A stretch of 20,477 nucleotides of DNA from Patescibacteria group bacterium (GCA_943356515.1 CALRFM010000004.1:1-20477); one strand, 5' to 3'; shown: positions 1 to 7,069, counted from the first letter of the stretch. Numbers and translations: made by a program. Notes: a model not told the origin generated them from the letters alone.

Positions 1-13
1 CAAAAACCTATGG

Positions 14-19
14 TATCAT
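14..19 (+). promoter_or_regulatory. Putative -10 element of the 57-aa protein gene
   Basis: TATCAT lies 6 nt before the ATG at 26. The same hexamer at the same distance precedes the coiled-coil gene at 267. The -35 would fall outside the window. The spacing predicts a transcript that starts at or next to the start codon. Confidence 0.4.
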
Positions 20-25
20 GATCAT

Positions 26-199
26 ATGAACACCATACTAGATTACATAAAAGAACTTTTGAAAAATTCGCCACGGATGGGTGGGGTGTTACTCGTACTC
101 CTCATTCTTGCGATATTTGCACTCATGGCAATCCAAATTCTTCCTTTTTTGATACTCCTTCTTATCGCAGTCATTGTCTTTCTTCAGCTACGAAAATAA
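26..199 (+). CDS. Small two-helix membrane protein (57 aa)
   Basis: I do not recognise a family. The 57-residue product begins MNTILDYIKELLKNSPRMGG, a short amphipathic stretch, and then has two hydrophobic segments at about residues 20-37 and 39-54, split by a proline at residue 40, ending in the basic tail LQLRK. This predicts a small integral-membrane hairpin protein. The start is the first ATG in a clean frame and sits 6 nt after a TATCAT -10-like hexamer; an ATG at 10 in another frame stops after three codons. It ends 67 bp before the next gene, which has its own promoter. Function is unknown. Small proteins of this shape are often subunits of, or modulators for, larger membrane complexes, but nothing here shows a partner. 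Confidence 0.6.
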   Translation: MNTILDYIKELLKNSPRMGGVLLVLLILAIFALMAIQILPFLILLLIAVIVFLQLRK

Positions 200-231
200 A
201 CCACTGCTACACCAAAGGGTGAATATCTCTC

Positions 232-260
232 TTGACATACTTATACAACTACACTATCAT
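232..260 (+). promoter_or_regulatory. Sigma-70-type promoter of the coiled-coil gene
   Basis: TTGACA (232-237), a 17-bp spacer and TATCAT (255-260) form a near-consensus promoter. The ATG at 267 is 7 nt after the end of the -10, so transcription is expected to start on the start codon, giving a leaderless mRNA. It also argues against the longer reading frame that starts at 174, since that start lies upstream of this promoter. Confidence 0.75.
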
Positions 261-266
261 AAAACC

Positions 267-626
267 ATGACAACCGATCAGACAACTATCACCGTTGAGG
301 TAATGCAACAGATGTTTTTAGAGTCTGAAAAGAGGCTTGAAAAAAAGCTCAATAAAAAATTTGATAAACTTGAGGGGGTAATGCAATTTCTTGACACCAA
401 AATCGAACATAAGTTCAAGCTTCTCGATGCACGAATAGATGGTCTAGAAACAAGATTCGACAACCTTGAAAATAGATTCGATATATTAGAGATTAAGATT
501 GATAAGCGATTCGATAGTATGGCGAAAGGCTTTCTTGAGTTTACTTCTGTTACATTCGACGATCATAATAATCGTATTACCGCCCTAGAACAAAAGAACC
601 ACTCATTAATTACTCCACAATCATAA
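267..626 (+). CDS. Coiled-coil protein of unknown function (119 aa)
   Basis: The 119-residue product is highly charged and almost entirely helical, with no signal peptide or membrane segment. From about residue 20 to 85 it has a heptad-like alternation with recurring units of the form I/L-D-x-R-F/I-D-x-L-E (for example LETRFDNLENRFDILE), typical of long parallel coiled coils that trimerise or form stalks. An in-frame ATG at 174 would add 31 residues, but a strong promoter at 232-260 puts the start at 267, with MTTDQTT at the N-terminus. Its last 17 bp overlap the end of the convergent cupredoxin gene. Proteins of this type are common in Patescibacteria and have no assigned function. A cytoplasmic scaffold role is only a guess. 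Confidence 0.7.
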   Translation: MTTDQTTITVEVMQQMFLESEKRLEKKLNKKFDKLEGVMQFLDTKIEHKFKLLDARIDGLETRFDNLENRFDILEIKIDKRFDSMAKGFLEFTSVTFDDHNNRITALEQKNHSLITPQS

Positions 627-1050
627 GAGCGCCAACCATTCCTTGAGCTCTATGATTTCCTACACTACAGTAGAATTCATATTCGCCCGTTGCATCTTTC
701 GGGATCATTATCTCAACTATTTCAGATTCTCCTTCTGCAATCTGTGTACTTTGAACACCAAGCTCATCTATCACAAAGTCATGAAAGCCACCTACATTAA
801 CAATTTTTACCTTGAGTATTTCTCCAGCTTTACCCTCCATGACGTTAGGAGTAAATGAGAAATTTTGTAAATCAATGGTGTAGTCAGCCTCTTCCATCAT
901 AGCCACTTCACCAGTAGGTTGAGCTTCCGTAGGAACTTCTGTTATCATGGCATCTGCATCTTCCTTTGGCTCAGTCTGACGAGAACTATACATATACACA
1001 CCACCAATAAGAAGGAGTGCTATTATTCCGACCATTAATCCTTTATTCAT
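610..1050 (-). CDS. Membrane-anchored cupredoxin (type-1 copper protein)
   Basis: The 146-aa product has an N-terminal signal anchor (about residues 5-21, ALLLIGGVYMY), an acidic Pro/Glu/Thr-rich linker (about 25-55) and a cupredoxin domain (about 56-146). The full type-1 copper ligand set is visible: H90 in GGFHDF, then C128, H133 and M138 in YCSVGNHRAQGM. This is the plastocyanin/sulfocyanin-like fold, so the likely role is copper-dependent electron transfer or copper binding on the outer face of the membrane. No oxidase or other partner is in the window. It is divergent from the DsbA-like gene across a perfect palindrome, which suggests joint control, perhaps by redox state or copper. The ATG at 1050 follows a TATAAA hexamer by 7 nt. 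The 3' end overlaps the coiled-coil gene by 17 bp. Confidence 0.88.
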   Translation of the reverse strand: MNKGLMVGIIALLLIGGVYMYSSRQTEPKEDADAMITEVPTEAQPTGEVAMMEEADYTIDLQNFSFTPNVMEGKAGEILKVKIVNVGGFHDFVIDELGVQSTQIAEGESEIVEIMIPKDATGEYEFYCSVGNHRAQGMVGALMIVE

Positions 1051-1057
1051 AAAAGTA

Positions 1058-1063
1058 TTTATA
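1058..1063 (-). promoter_or_regulatory. Putative -10 of the cupredoxin gene
   Basis: On the minus strand TATAAA lies 7 nt before the ATG at 1050, the leaderless spacing seen across this window. No good -35 is present; the place where it should be overlaps the palindrome at 1081-1096, so an activator or repressor there could decide promoter strength. Confidence 0.4.
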
Positions 1064-1076
1064 AATAGTAACGAAA

Positions 1077-1100
1077 TTAGTATACCACGTGGTATAGTAA
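1077..1100. promoter_or_regulatory. Palindromic operator candidate between cupredoxin and dsbA-like genes
   Basis: TATACCACGTGGTATA (1081-1096) is a perfect 16-bp palindrome. After one mismatched pair (1080/1097) the symmetry resumes with TTA (1077-1079) and TAA (1098-1100), giving 22 matching positions in a 24-bp dyad. It covers the -10 hexamer TATAGT (1093-1098) of the dsbA-like gene and the expected -35 region of the cupredoxin gene. A homodimeric regulator bound here would control both. No regulator gene is adjacent. Confidence 0.6.
1093..1098 (+). promoter_or_regulatory. Putative -10 of the dsbA-led operon
   Basis: TATAGT ends 5 nt before the ATG at 1104, so the start of transcription should fall on or beside the start codon. 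It overlaps the right half of the 1081-1096 palindrome. No good -35 is visible at the expected distance. Confidence 0.4.
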
Positions 1101-1103
1101 GAT

Positions 1104-1784
1104 ATGGAAAAAAAACAAATCACTCTTATATTAGGCTCCATACTTGGCTTATTCGCATTTTTAGTCGTTGCATATATGCTTACGAGCAAGCCAGAAGTAT
1201 CGTCGTTCCCAGAGCTTGCAAAAGCATCAGAATCTGATCATGTTACATGGGCTCCCAAAAGCGACATCGTTCTTATGGAATTTAGTGATTTCCAATGTCC
1301 CGGCTGTGCAGCCTTTGCTGCCGCCATACAAACCTTACATGCTGACGAACAATTTGTAAAAGAAGTCGAACCATACATCAGCTTTGTCTATCGACATTTC
1401 CCCTTAGATGATAGTCATCCCAATGCAAGAGTTGCATCGCAAGCTGCAGAAGCAGCAGGATTGCAAGATGCATTTTACCCGATGCATGACATGCTCTTTG
1501 CACGGCAAGATGAATGGAGTGAGCAGGACGATCCAATGCCATTTTTTATAGAATATGCAACGGCACTTGAACTAGATATTGAGAAGTTTACCCAGGCCTA
1601 CAATTCACAAGCAGTTAAAGATAGTATCGCAGAAGACTATCAAACCGGCATAGCTGCCCAAGTTCGCGGAACCCCATCACTCTTTTTAAATGGCTCAGTA
1701 TTTAGTCCACCAGCTAGTCCAGAAGAATTCAAAAATGCACTTATTGAAGCAATCAAAACGGCACCTTCTGGGCAGAACGAATAA
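1104..1784 (+). CDS. DsbA-like thioredoxin-fold protein, membrane anchored
   Basis: The 226-aa product has a cytoplasmic basic start (MEKKQ), one membrane segment at about residues 6-26 and an extracytoplasmic thioredoxin-fold domain from about residue 50. The active site is C65-P-G-C68 in SDFQCPGCAAF, and the cis-proline loop is GTP at 189-191 followed by SLFLNG. Helical insertion and overall length fit the DsbA/Thioredoxin_4 family, which oxidises or isomerises disulfides in exported proteins. It heads a plus-strand operon; the next gene starts 11 nt after its stop. It diverges from the cupredoxin gene, so both extracytoplasmic redox proteins probably respond to the same signal. Whether it acts as an oxidase or a reductase cannot be told from the sequence, and no DsbB or VKOR partner is in the window. 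Confidence 0.9.
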   Translation: MEKKQITLILGSILGLFAFLVVAYMLTSKPEVSSFPELAKASESDHVTWAPKSDIVLMEFSDFQCPGCAAFAAAIQTLHADEQFVKEVEPYISFVYRHFPLDDSHPNARVASQAAEAAGLQDAFYPMHDMLFARQDEWSEQDDPMPFFIEYATALELDIEKFTQAYNSQAVKDSIAEDYQTGIAAQVRGTPSLFLNGSVFSPPASPEEFKNALIEAIKTAPSGQNE

Positions 1785-1795
1785 TACATCGCCCT

Positions 1796-2548
1796 ATGTA
1801 CACGCACATAAACAACAGAAAAATTCACTTCAAAAAATGTGGTTCTGGTAAACCCTTGCTCCTGGTTCATGGATGGGGTGGAAGTTTATACAGCCTTCAT
1901 AAGCTTGGTAATTTAGCAGCAAAAAACTACACTGTATATTTATTAGACCTTCCCGGATTTGGCAAAAGTGACAACCCGCCCAAGCATTGGGGTGTGGAAG
2001 GGTACGCATCAATGATAATCGATTTTATTACAGATCAAAAACTCACTCGACCACATTATTTTGGCCATTCATTCGGCGGAGAACTGGGCATCTATATAGC
2101 TGCACATAATCCTGAAATGTTGGCTAAATTAGTCCTCTGTAACAGTTCATACAAACGGGAAAATAAAGTATCTAAAGCAGCGCAGATTGTTCAACAAGCT
2201 CCACACGGGGCTAGACTTGTGGTGAGATTAGTTAAGCCATTTATTAAAAACCTGTATTACAAACTCTTCCACAGAGATTCAGATCTTATGAAGTTTCCGC
2301 AGCTCGAAACAAATTTCCGTCAAATCATAACCCATGATTTAACAGAAGATGTAAAAAAGATCAAAAATGACACCCTCATAGTATGGGGAGAGGACGATAC
2401 CTATACACCGTCATATTGGGCATATGAGTTGAAGAAAAATATTCCAAACTCAGATATTCATGTATTCCCCAAAGCAGGACACAATCTACCGATCAAAGAC
2501 CCGCAAAGAGTATGGGATGTGATGAAGGGGTTCTTGAAGTATAATTAA
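1796..2548 (+). CDS. Alpha/beta-hydrolase fold protein
   Basis: The 250-aa product is a complete alpha/beta hydrolase. The oxyanion-hole motif HGWGG is at 25-29, the nucleophile elbow GHSFGG puts the serine at residue 92, the acid is most likely D201 in WGEDDTYTP and the base is H229 in AGHNLP. There is no signal peptide, so it should act in the cytoplasm. The closest general class is the carboxylesterase/lipase/C-C hydrolase superfamily (Abhydrolase_1/6); the substrate cannot be predicted. It lies 11 nt after the dsbA-like gene and 3 nt before the Mur-ligase gene, with no Shine-Dalgarno sequence, so it is probably cotranscribed. Context suggests a lipid or envelope ester as substrate, which is inference. 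Confidence 0.88.
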   Translation: MYTHINNRKIHFKKCGSGKPLLLVHGWGGSLYSLHKLGNLAAKNYTVYLLDLPGFGKSDNPPKHWGVEGYASMIIDFITDQKLTRPHYFGHSFGGELGIYIAAHNPEMLAKLVLCNSSYKRENKVSKAAQIVQQAPHGARLVVRLVKPFIKNLYYKLFHRDSDLMKFPQLETNFRQIITHDLTEDVKKIKNDTLIVWGEDDTYTPSYWAYELKKNIPNSDIHVFPKAGHNLPIKDPQRVWDVMKGFLKYN

Positions 2549-2551
2549 TTC

Positions 2552-3964
2552 ATGCAAATTCTGTTCTTTTTTACCCTCATTTGGGCTGTATATGCGAGTA
2601 TTCACTTCATCTACTTATTTCAAATCAAAGAATACCGATTTGACCGCTTTATTTCTTCTTTAAAAGAATTTGGTACGTTTAAACTCCTGTATACATTGGA
2701 TATAAAACGTCCCGCTCTGACAGTTCGAAATATCCTTCTTGTGCTTATTATTGGAATGATGATGGTGACGATAAGTTATGCAGGATTTATAAACCCACTG
2801 GTAGTAACCATTATCACATTCATTGGACCATTTGCACCCATCGGAGCACTTGTTTTGGTAGGGCTTGGAGTAGTTATAACCAACGTTCCTGCCCATTTTT
2901 ACCGATTGTCGATCATTAAACGAGCCAAAGCCAAGATGAAACATTCTAAAGCAGTGGTCATTGGTGTGACCGGATCATATGGCAAGACCTCAGTGAAAGA
3001 GTATTTATACCATATCTTATCAACCAAATACAAGGTTGCCAAAACAGACAAAAATATGAACTCAGATGTAGGAATCGCGTTATCGATTTTACATAATCTC
3101 ACAAGTGAAACCGAGTATTTTATTGCAGAATTTGGAGCATATAAAAGGGGAGAAGTGCGTACTTCTGTCCAGTTTGTACCCATCCACCATGCCATTCTTA
3201 CGCCGCTTGGGAATCAACACTTCGATCTGTATGGCAGTCACGTTGCACTTATAGATGAAGAGACGTATATTCTCACTCAAGTTCCCGCAGATGGAACCAT
3301 ATATGGGTACGATCAAGCACTAGAATTACCATCACTTATGGGAAAGAAGATAACCTATGGTCTGTCAGATAAGGCCGATGTGATAGCCCATGATGTTAAA
3401 CTAACATCACGAGAAACGACTGCACTGGTAACCTATAAGGGTCGGACCCTTACGGTTAGAACAAGGCTTCTTGGCGAGCATTCAGTGGCCAATCTTCTTC
3501 CAGCAATTGCATGCGCTTTAGATAGGGGGATGACTACGGACCAAGTAGAACAGGCAATCCAAACCATTAGACCACTGGAAGGAAAATTGTCTACTCACCC
3601 TGGGCCAAATGGTAGTATAGTGCTATACGACGGGCTCACTGCAAATATTGATGGCTTTATTGCAGCCGTAAAAACCATGTCATTATTTCCACACCAAAAA
3701 AAGATCGTAATAACCCAAGGAGTTATCGAGCTCGGAGTAGAGAAGAGGCAATCATATCAGAGGGTACTTGCTGCATTAAGTAGGTATAATGGCATATTAC
3801 TTACCACAGATGCCGTGTTTGGAGAACTCAGTGATGAAAAGAGCGTAATTACATTTAACGACGTCTCGTCTCTTATGAACTATCTCCATTTAGCAACAAC
3901 GAGTGACACGTTAATCTTAATAGAGGGAAGGTTTTCAAATACCGTAATTCAACAACTTATATGA
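2552..3964 (+). CDS. Membrane-fused MurF-like Mur ligase homologue
   Basis: The 470-aa product has three membrane segments (about residues 2-22, 58-80 and 83-111) followed by Mur-ligase central and C-terminal domains. The ATP loop is GVTGSYGKTS (138-147), followed by MurF-like landmarks: KNMNSDVGI (167-175), AEFGAYKRGE (192-201), GNQHFDLYGS (220-229), LLGEHSVANLLPA, and a YDGLTAN block where MurF has DSYNANP. The soluble UDP-MurNAc-binding N-domain of MurF is absent, so the amide acceptor is more likely membrane-bound. The lysine that is carbamylated in Mur ligases aligns with glutamate (E237). It overlaps the aminotransferase gene by ATGA. It could serve peptidoglycan stem-peptide synthesis or, like PgsB/CapB, a surface polypeptide. 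Family assignment is firm; the reaction is inference. Confidence 0.85.
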   Translation: MQILFFFTLIWAVYASIHFIYLFQIKEYRFDRFISSLKEFGTFKLLYTLDIKRPALTVRNILLVLIIGMMMVTISYAGFINPLVVTIITFIGPFAPIGALVLVGLGVVITNVPAHFYRLSIIKRAKAKMKHSKAVVIGVTGSYGKTSVKEYLYHILSTKYKVAKTDKNMNSDVGIALSILHNLTSETEYFIAEFGAYKRGEVRTSVQFVPIHHAILTPLGNQHFDLYGSHVALIDEETYILTQVPADGTIYGYDQALELPSLMGKKITYGLSDKADVIAHDVKLTSRETTALVTYKGRTLTVRTRLLGEHSVANLLPAIACALDRGMTTDQVEQAIQTIRPLEGKLSTHPGPNGSIVLYDGLTANIDGFIAAVKTMSLFPHQKKIVITQGVIELGVEKRQSYQRVLAALSRYNGILLTTDAVFGELSDEKSVITFNDVSSLMNYLHLATTSDTLILIEGRFSNTVIQQLI

Positions 3965-5181
3965 TATCAACAGACTTTGGACCAAATGAAAAGGGGAGTG
4001 ATGCACTTCTTGCATTGAGTCTTTTATTTCAACCATGGCGGTGGAGAAGAGGGAAGGAGCTACATAACCTTAAACGACGTCTCAAATCTAAATTTTTCTC
4101 ACTCGATACCCATATTTCACTCTTTCTTACTGGTCGCGGCGCATTGTATCAATACTTGCGTTCTCTCAATGTAGAACCTGGTGCGGAGGTATTGGTGCAA
4201 GCATTCACCTGCGAAGCAGTCGTATTGCCCATTCTTGACTTGGGCTTTAGCCCTATCTATATAGACATAGAAGAACAAGACTTTTGTATAGACTTAATGG
4301 ATCTAAAAAAGAAATACACTCCACAAAGTAAAGTGCTCATACTTCAACATACCTTTGGAATCACTCCTAAAAATAGACTCAAAATACTCGCGTTTGCAGC
4401 CAAAAATGGATTACATATTATTGAAGATGTGGCACACGGATTTGATATTGATTTATTCAAAAATAAACGGTTCAATGGCGCAATTCTTATGTCATTTGGT
4501 AGATCAAAAATATTTTCCTCAGTATTTGGCGGAGCCATTGCAACAAGAGGGAAGCGAGTAGGAGACCTCATGAAGGATGCGGAGCGACAACTCCCCAACC
4601 CTTCAACATGGTTTTTGCTGCAACTCATTTCATATAAAATCAATGCAGTAATCATTCATGGTTTATACGACGTTTATATTGGTAAAATAATTCATTTCTT
4701 GTTCAAACAATTTAATCTTATTGTCCCAGAGATCACCAAACGGGAAAAAATGGGGAAATTCGATTCAGCAATGTTGAAAACATATCCCAATGTAGCAGCC
4801 ATATTTATGCTTGAGCAGTTAAATAGATTTAACGACGTCTATCAAAGTCGAAAGGCAATTTCAAATAGGTATTATTATAAAATCCAACCAAAACAGTATT
4901 CAGCCTATCAAAACGCTATAAATAGATTTCCTTATATTACTAAACACCGTGATTCTATTTGCGCATTTGCAGCCAAATACAACATCTTTCTAGGTAATTG
5001 GTATACTCAAGTTGTAGCCCCTCATGAACTTGATCTTATGGATGTGCACTACAAAAATGGGTCATGTCCAAAAGCAGAAAAACTCACGAAGCTCGTATTA
5101 AACCTCCCCACCCATATATCTGCGGCGCAAGCTGAAGGCATCATACAAGTTGTGCACAAAGCACACGAAATAGCAGTATGA
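3961..5181 (+). CDS. DegT/DnrJ/EryC1/StrS-family PLP aminotransferase
   Basis: The 406-aa product has the DegT/StrS layout: a phosphate-binding start GRGALYQYL (58-66), the substrate loop QAFTCEAVVLPILDLGF (80-96), the PLP-ring aspartate D156 in IIEDVAHGFD, and the internal aldimine lysine K183 in SFGRSKIF, followed by GGAIAT. These enzymes usually transaminate keto-sugars on nucleotide carriers, using glutamate as donor; a few have other substrates. The N-terminal 50 residues are longer and more basic than usual and replace the typical short start. Start and stop overlap its neighbours by ATGA on both sides (Mur ligase and FemAB), which implies translational coupling and a shared pathway. 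The acceptor may be an envelope amino sugar or an amino-acid precursor. Confidence 0.88.
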   Translation: MISTDFGPNEKGSDALLALSLLFQPWRWRRGKELHNLKRRLKSKFFSLDTHISLFLTGRGALYQYLRSLNVEPGAEVLVQAFTCEAVVLPILDLGFSPIYIDIEEQDFCIDLMDLKKKYTPQSKVLILQHTFGITPKNRLKILAFAAKNGLHIIEDVAHGFDIDLFKNKRFNGAILMSFGRSKIFSSVFGGAIATRGKRVGDLMKDAERQLPNPSTWFLLQLISYKINAVIIHGLYDVYIGKIIHFLFKQFNLIVPEITKREKMGKFDSAMLKTYPNVAAIFMLEQLNRFNDVYQSRKAISNRYYYKIQPKQYSAYQNAINRFPYITKHRDSICAFAAKYNIFLGNWYTQVVAPHELDLMDVHYKNGSCPKAEKLTKLVLNLPTHISAAQAEGIIQVVHKAHEIAV

Positions 5182-6248
5182 ATATACAAGAACTAACAAA
5201 CATATCGGTATGGAACTCGTTTTACGAATCCGTTGGCGCGCCTTCGTTCCATCACTCATGGGAATGGGGATTGTTTCAACAAAAATGTGGAAAAGAAATA
5301 CTCAGATTAGGGTTATTTGATAATGAAAAGCTTGTGGCTATAGCGCTTATAGTTAAGGTGAAATCCAAACGAGGAAGATATCTTTTCGTGCCTCATGGCC
5401 CATTATTTGATATTAAGGCAGATAAGCTAACACAACACGTTAATGCGGATGATCGTGAACGTATTCAAGCACAACTCAAAGAGTTAACTCACTACTTGAT
5501 TGCTTTGGCAAAACAAGAAGGATTTTGGTTTATACGTATAGCGCCACCCCTTACGCGCGATGAAGATCATAAGCATCTTTTCTCAAGTCTCGGGTATCGT
5601 ACTGCCCCTATCTATGTCCATGCAGAAACCATGAGTGTTTTAGATGTTACGCAATCTGAAGATGACCTTATGGCTGGTATGCGCAAAAATACTCGCTATT
5701 ATATTCGCCGGGCCATCAAAGATGGATTACAGGTTAGTCATCATAATTCTGTTGAAGCGACTGATGATTTTTTATCGTTATATCATATAACCGCCAAACG
5801 CGAACAATTTCAGCCATACTCAGATGCATATATCCGATATGAATTTGAGTCATTTCATACGGCCAATAATGCCATGTTCTTTCTTTCTGGCCTAAAATTC
5901 GCCCAACAAGGCCTGTCTAAAATATTAGCTGCATCTTTAGTCATCTTCACAAGCGCCAGTGGGTTCTATCACCAAGGTGCATCCATTCATACCCAATATC
6001 CGGCAGCATATCTTCTGCAATGGCATTCTATCTTAGAAGCAAAACGCCGCGGTTGCAACTATTACAGCTTTCATGGCATTTACGATAAAGGCCGTACTCC
6101 CCGTGCTTGGGAAGGCTTGACGCTCTTTAAACGAGGCTTTGGCGGATTCGACGTAACCTACCTTTTTACTCAAGATTATGTTATCTCCCCCAACTATTAC
6201 TTCAGCTTCGCTCTTGATACCTACTTGAACCTAAAACGAGGTGTTTAA
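5178..6248 (+). CDS. FemA/FemB-like aminoacyltransferase
   Basis: The 356-aa product has the two tandem GNAT-like folds of the FemABX family. Landmarks are HHSWEWGLFQQKCG (25-38), the MRKNTRYYIRRAIKDGLQV helix (168-186) and the second-fold core YHQGAS (264-269) with LLQWHSILEAKRRG (279-292) and FKRGFGG (317-323). FemABX proteins transfer amino acids from aminoacyl-tRNA to the peptidoglycan precursor or to related acceptors, on the cytoplasmic side. The serine-tRNA-arm coiled coil of staphylococcal FemA is not evident, as in shorter FemX-like members. It is the last gene of the dsbA-led operon, coupled by ATGA to the aminotransferase. A palindromic repeat begins directly after its TAA stop and may act as the 3' boundary. 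Confidence 0.9.
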   Translation: MNIQELTNISVWNSFYESVGAPSFHHSWEWGLFQQKCGKEILRLGLFDNEKLVAIALIVKVKSKRGRYLFVPHGPLFDIKADKLTQHVNADDRERIQAQLKELTHYLIALAKQEGFWFIRIAPPLTRDEDHKHLFSSLGYRTAPIYVHAETMSVLDVTQSEDDLMAGMRKNTRYYIRRAIKDGLQVSHHNSVEATDDFLSLYHITAKREQFQPYSDAYIRYEFESFHTANNAMFFLSGLKFAQQGLSKILAASLVIFTSASGFYHQGASIHTQYPAAYLLQWHSILEAKRRGCNYYSFHGIYDKGRTPRAWEGLTLFKRGFGGFDVTYLFTQDYVISPNYYFSFALDTYLNLKRGV

Positions 6249-6285
6249 TGTCATCCCGCACTTGATGCGGGATCCAGCCCTCTCT
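6249..6285. repeat. Partial TGTCAT-type palindromic repeat
   Basis: It starts on the base after the femAB-like stop. It opens with TGTCATCCCGCA and forms a hairpin, CCCGCA / TGCGGG around CTTGA (6255-6271), followed by GATCC. It runs straight into a complete element at 6286. It probably marks the end of the upstream transcript, though no T-run follows the hairpin. Confidence 0.7.
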
Positions 6286-6360
6286 TGTCATCCTGAGGCG
6301 CAGCCGAAGGATCCATGATTTGATGGATTCTTCCCCCGAGTGCTCGGGGTCAGAATGACA
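6286..6360. repeat. TGTCAT...ATGACA palindromic element (75 bp)
   Basis: The ends are inverted: TGTCATCCTGAG at the left and CAGAATGACA at the right. Inside are a GGATCC block and a 7-bp stem hairpin CCCCGAG/CTCGGGG (6334-6349). The same ends recur at 12641-12725 and 16437-16517. There is no coding capacity; the minus-strand open frame across it is just the repeat read through. Confidence 0.8.
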
Positions 6361-6491
6361 CCATCCACACACCTCGGAGGAGGGGAATAATAACCTCAAT
6401 TTCAGCTTTAGAGCCTCAGAAAAGTCCATAATAGGGTAGTGGCATACATATTCAAAGAGGTAAGAATTTGGGGGAATTTAAGGAGAGAACT

Positions 6492-6536
6492 ATGGGTTTT
6501 TTAAGGAATATAAATAAAAATAAAAGAGAAATATAA
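6492..6536 (+). other. Possible 14-codon leader-type ORF with strong Shine-Dalgarno
   Basis: AAGGAG (6479-6484) lies 7 nt before an ATG that opens MGFLRNINKNKREI and stops at TAA (6534-6536). It is one of very few consensus ribosome sites in the window, yet no gene follows on the same strand. It may be a decayed gene start, a tiny peptide gene or chance in purine-rich DNA. Confidence 0.15.
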
Positions 6537-6588
6537 AAGATTTTATTAAATGTCTAAAAACACACTCCCCTGGCACCTTTTGAACTTA

Positions 6589-6616
6589 ACGTCGTAAAAG
6601 ATTCATTTTACGACGT
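6589..6616. repeat. Perfect 11-bp inverted repeat (hairpin)
   Basis: ACGTCGTAAAA (6589-6599) and TTTTACGACGT (6606-6616) are perfectly complementary around a 6-nt loop. In RNA this is a stable stem-loop on either strand. No T-run follows, so it is not a standard terminator; a processing site, small-RNA element or protein-binding site is possible. Confidence 0.65.
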
Positions 6617-7069
6617 CTTATATCTTCTGTTCTCTTGCCGCGTATGGGGTTATTTTTGCCATTATTACCAATGGCTATTTCTAGAGAATATAAGTCACTT
6701 ATATCTTCTTTTATAGGTGCACATGCACGGAGAATTACATTGATTAAACGCCTCTCTTTTGCATGAAATGTACCTCTCTTGGTGAAATGACATTCGGGGG
6801 AAGAAGTTGCAGTTATCCACATTATGTACAGCGTGTATGATTTGATTTAGAGCTTAATGATAGTCTAAAATGACGTTTTTAGCCTCAACTTTACTGAGAT
6901 AACTACATCAAACCACATACTCAGTTGTATAATGTTTTAAATATTATGTACGAACGTATGTTTTATATATATCCTATAGTTTATTATATTAATTATTATA
7001 GGTCATTATTATGACATCTGATTTTAGGTTACCCCACTCCTCTCTTCTCCACTTTATGGGTGCTAATAT

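Larger units (their letters stand above)
6361..7069. other. AT-rich gene-poor stretch
   Basis: I see no convincing protein or RNA gene in these 709 bp. It is AT-rich, especially around 6510-6550 and 6935-7010. It contains a Shine-Dalgarno-led 14-codon frame (6492-6536), a strong hairpin (6589-6616), a single perfect DnaA-box-like TTATCCACA (6813-6821), and a TATAAT at 6928-6933 with no good -35. A 78-codon minus-strand frame (6586-6822) lacks the start context of the other genes here. Confidence 0.55.

Noticed and set aside
174..266. 31-residue N-terminal extension of the coiled-coil gene
   Set aside because: A near-consensus promoter lies at 232-260 between this ATG and the one at 267; the extension also overlaps the upstream small gene.
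6202..6429. 75-codon minus-strand frame with GWIPHQVRDD and SDPEHSGEES
   Set aside because: These phrases are the translation of the two TGTCAT repeats and the frame begins inside the femAB-like gene; no gene start signals.
6586..6822. 78-codon minus-strand frame
   Set aside because: It has no -10 at the leaderless distance, no Shine-Dalgarno, and its 3' end is the 6589-6616 hairpin read through. Composition is not convincing; left as a possible relic.
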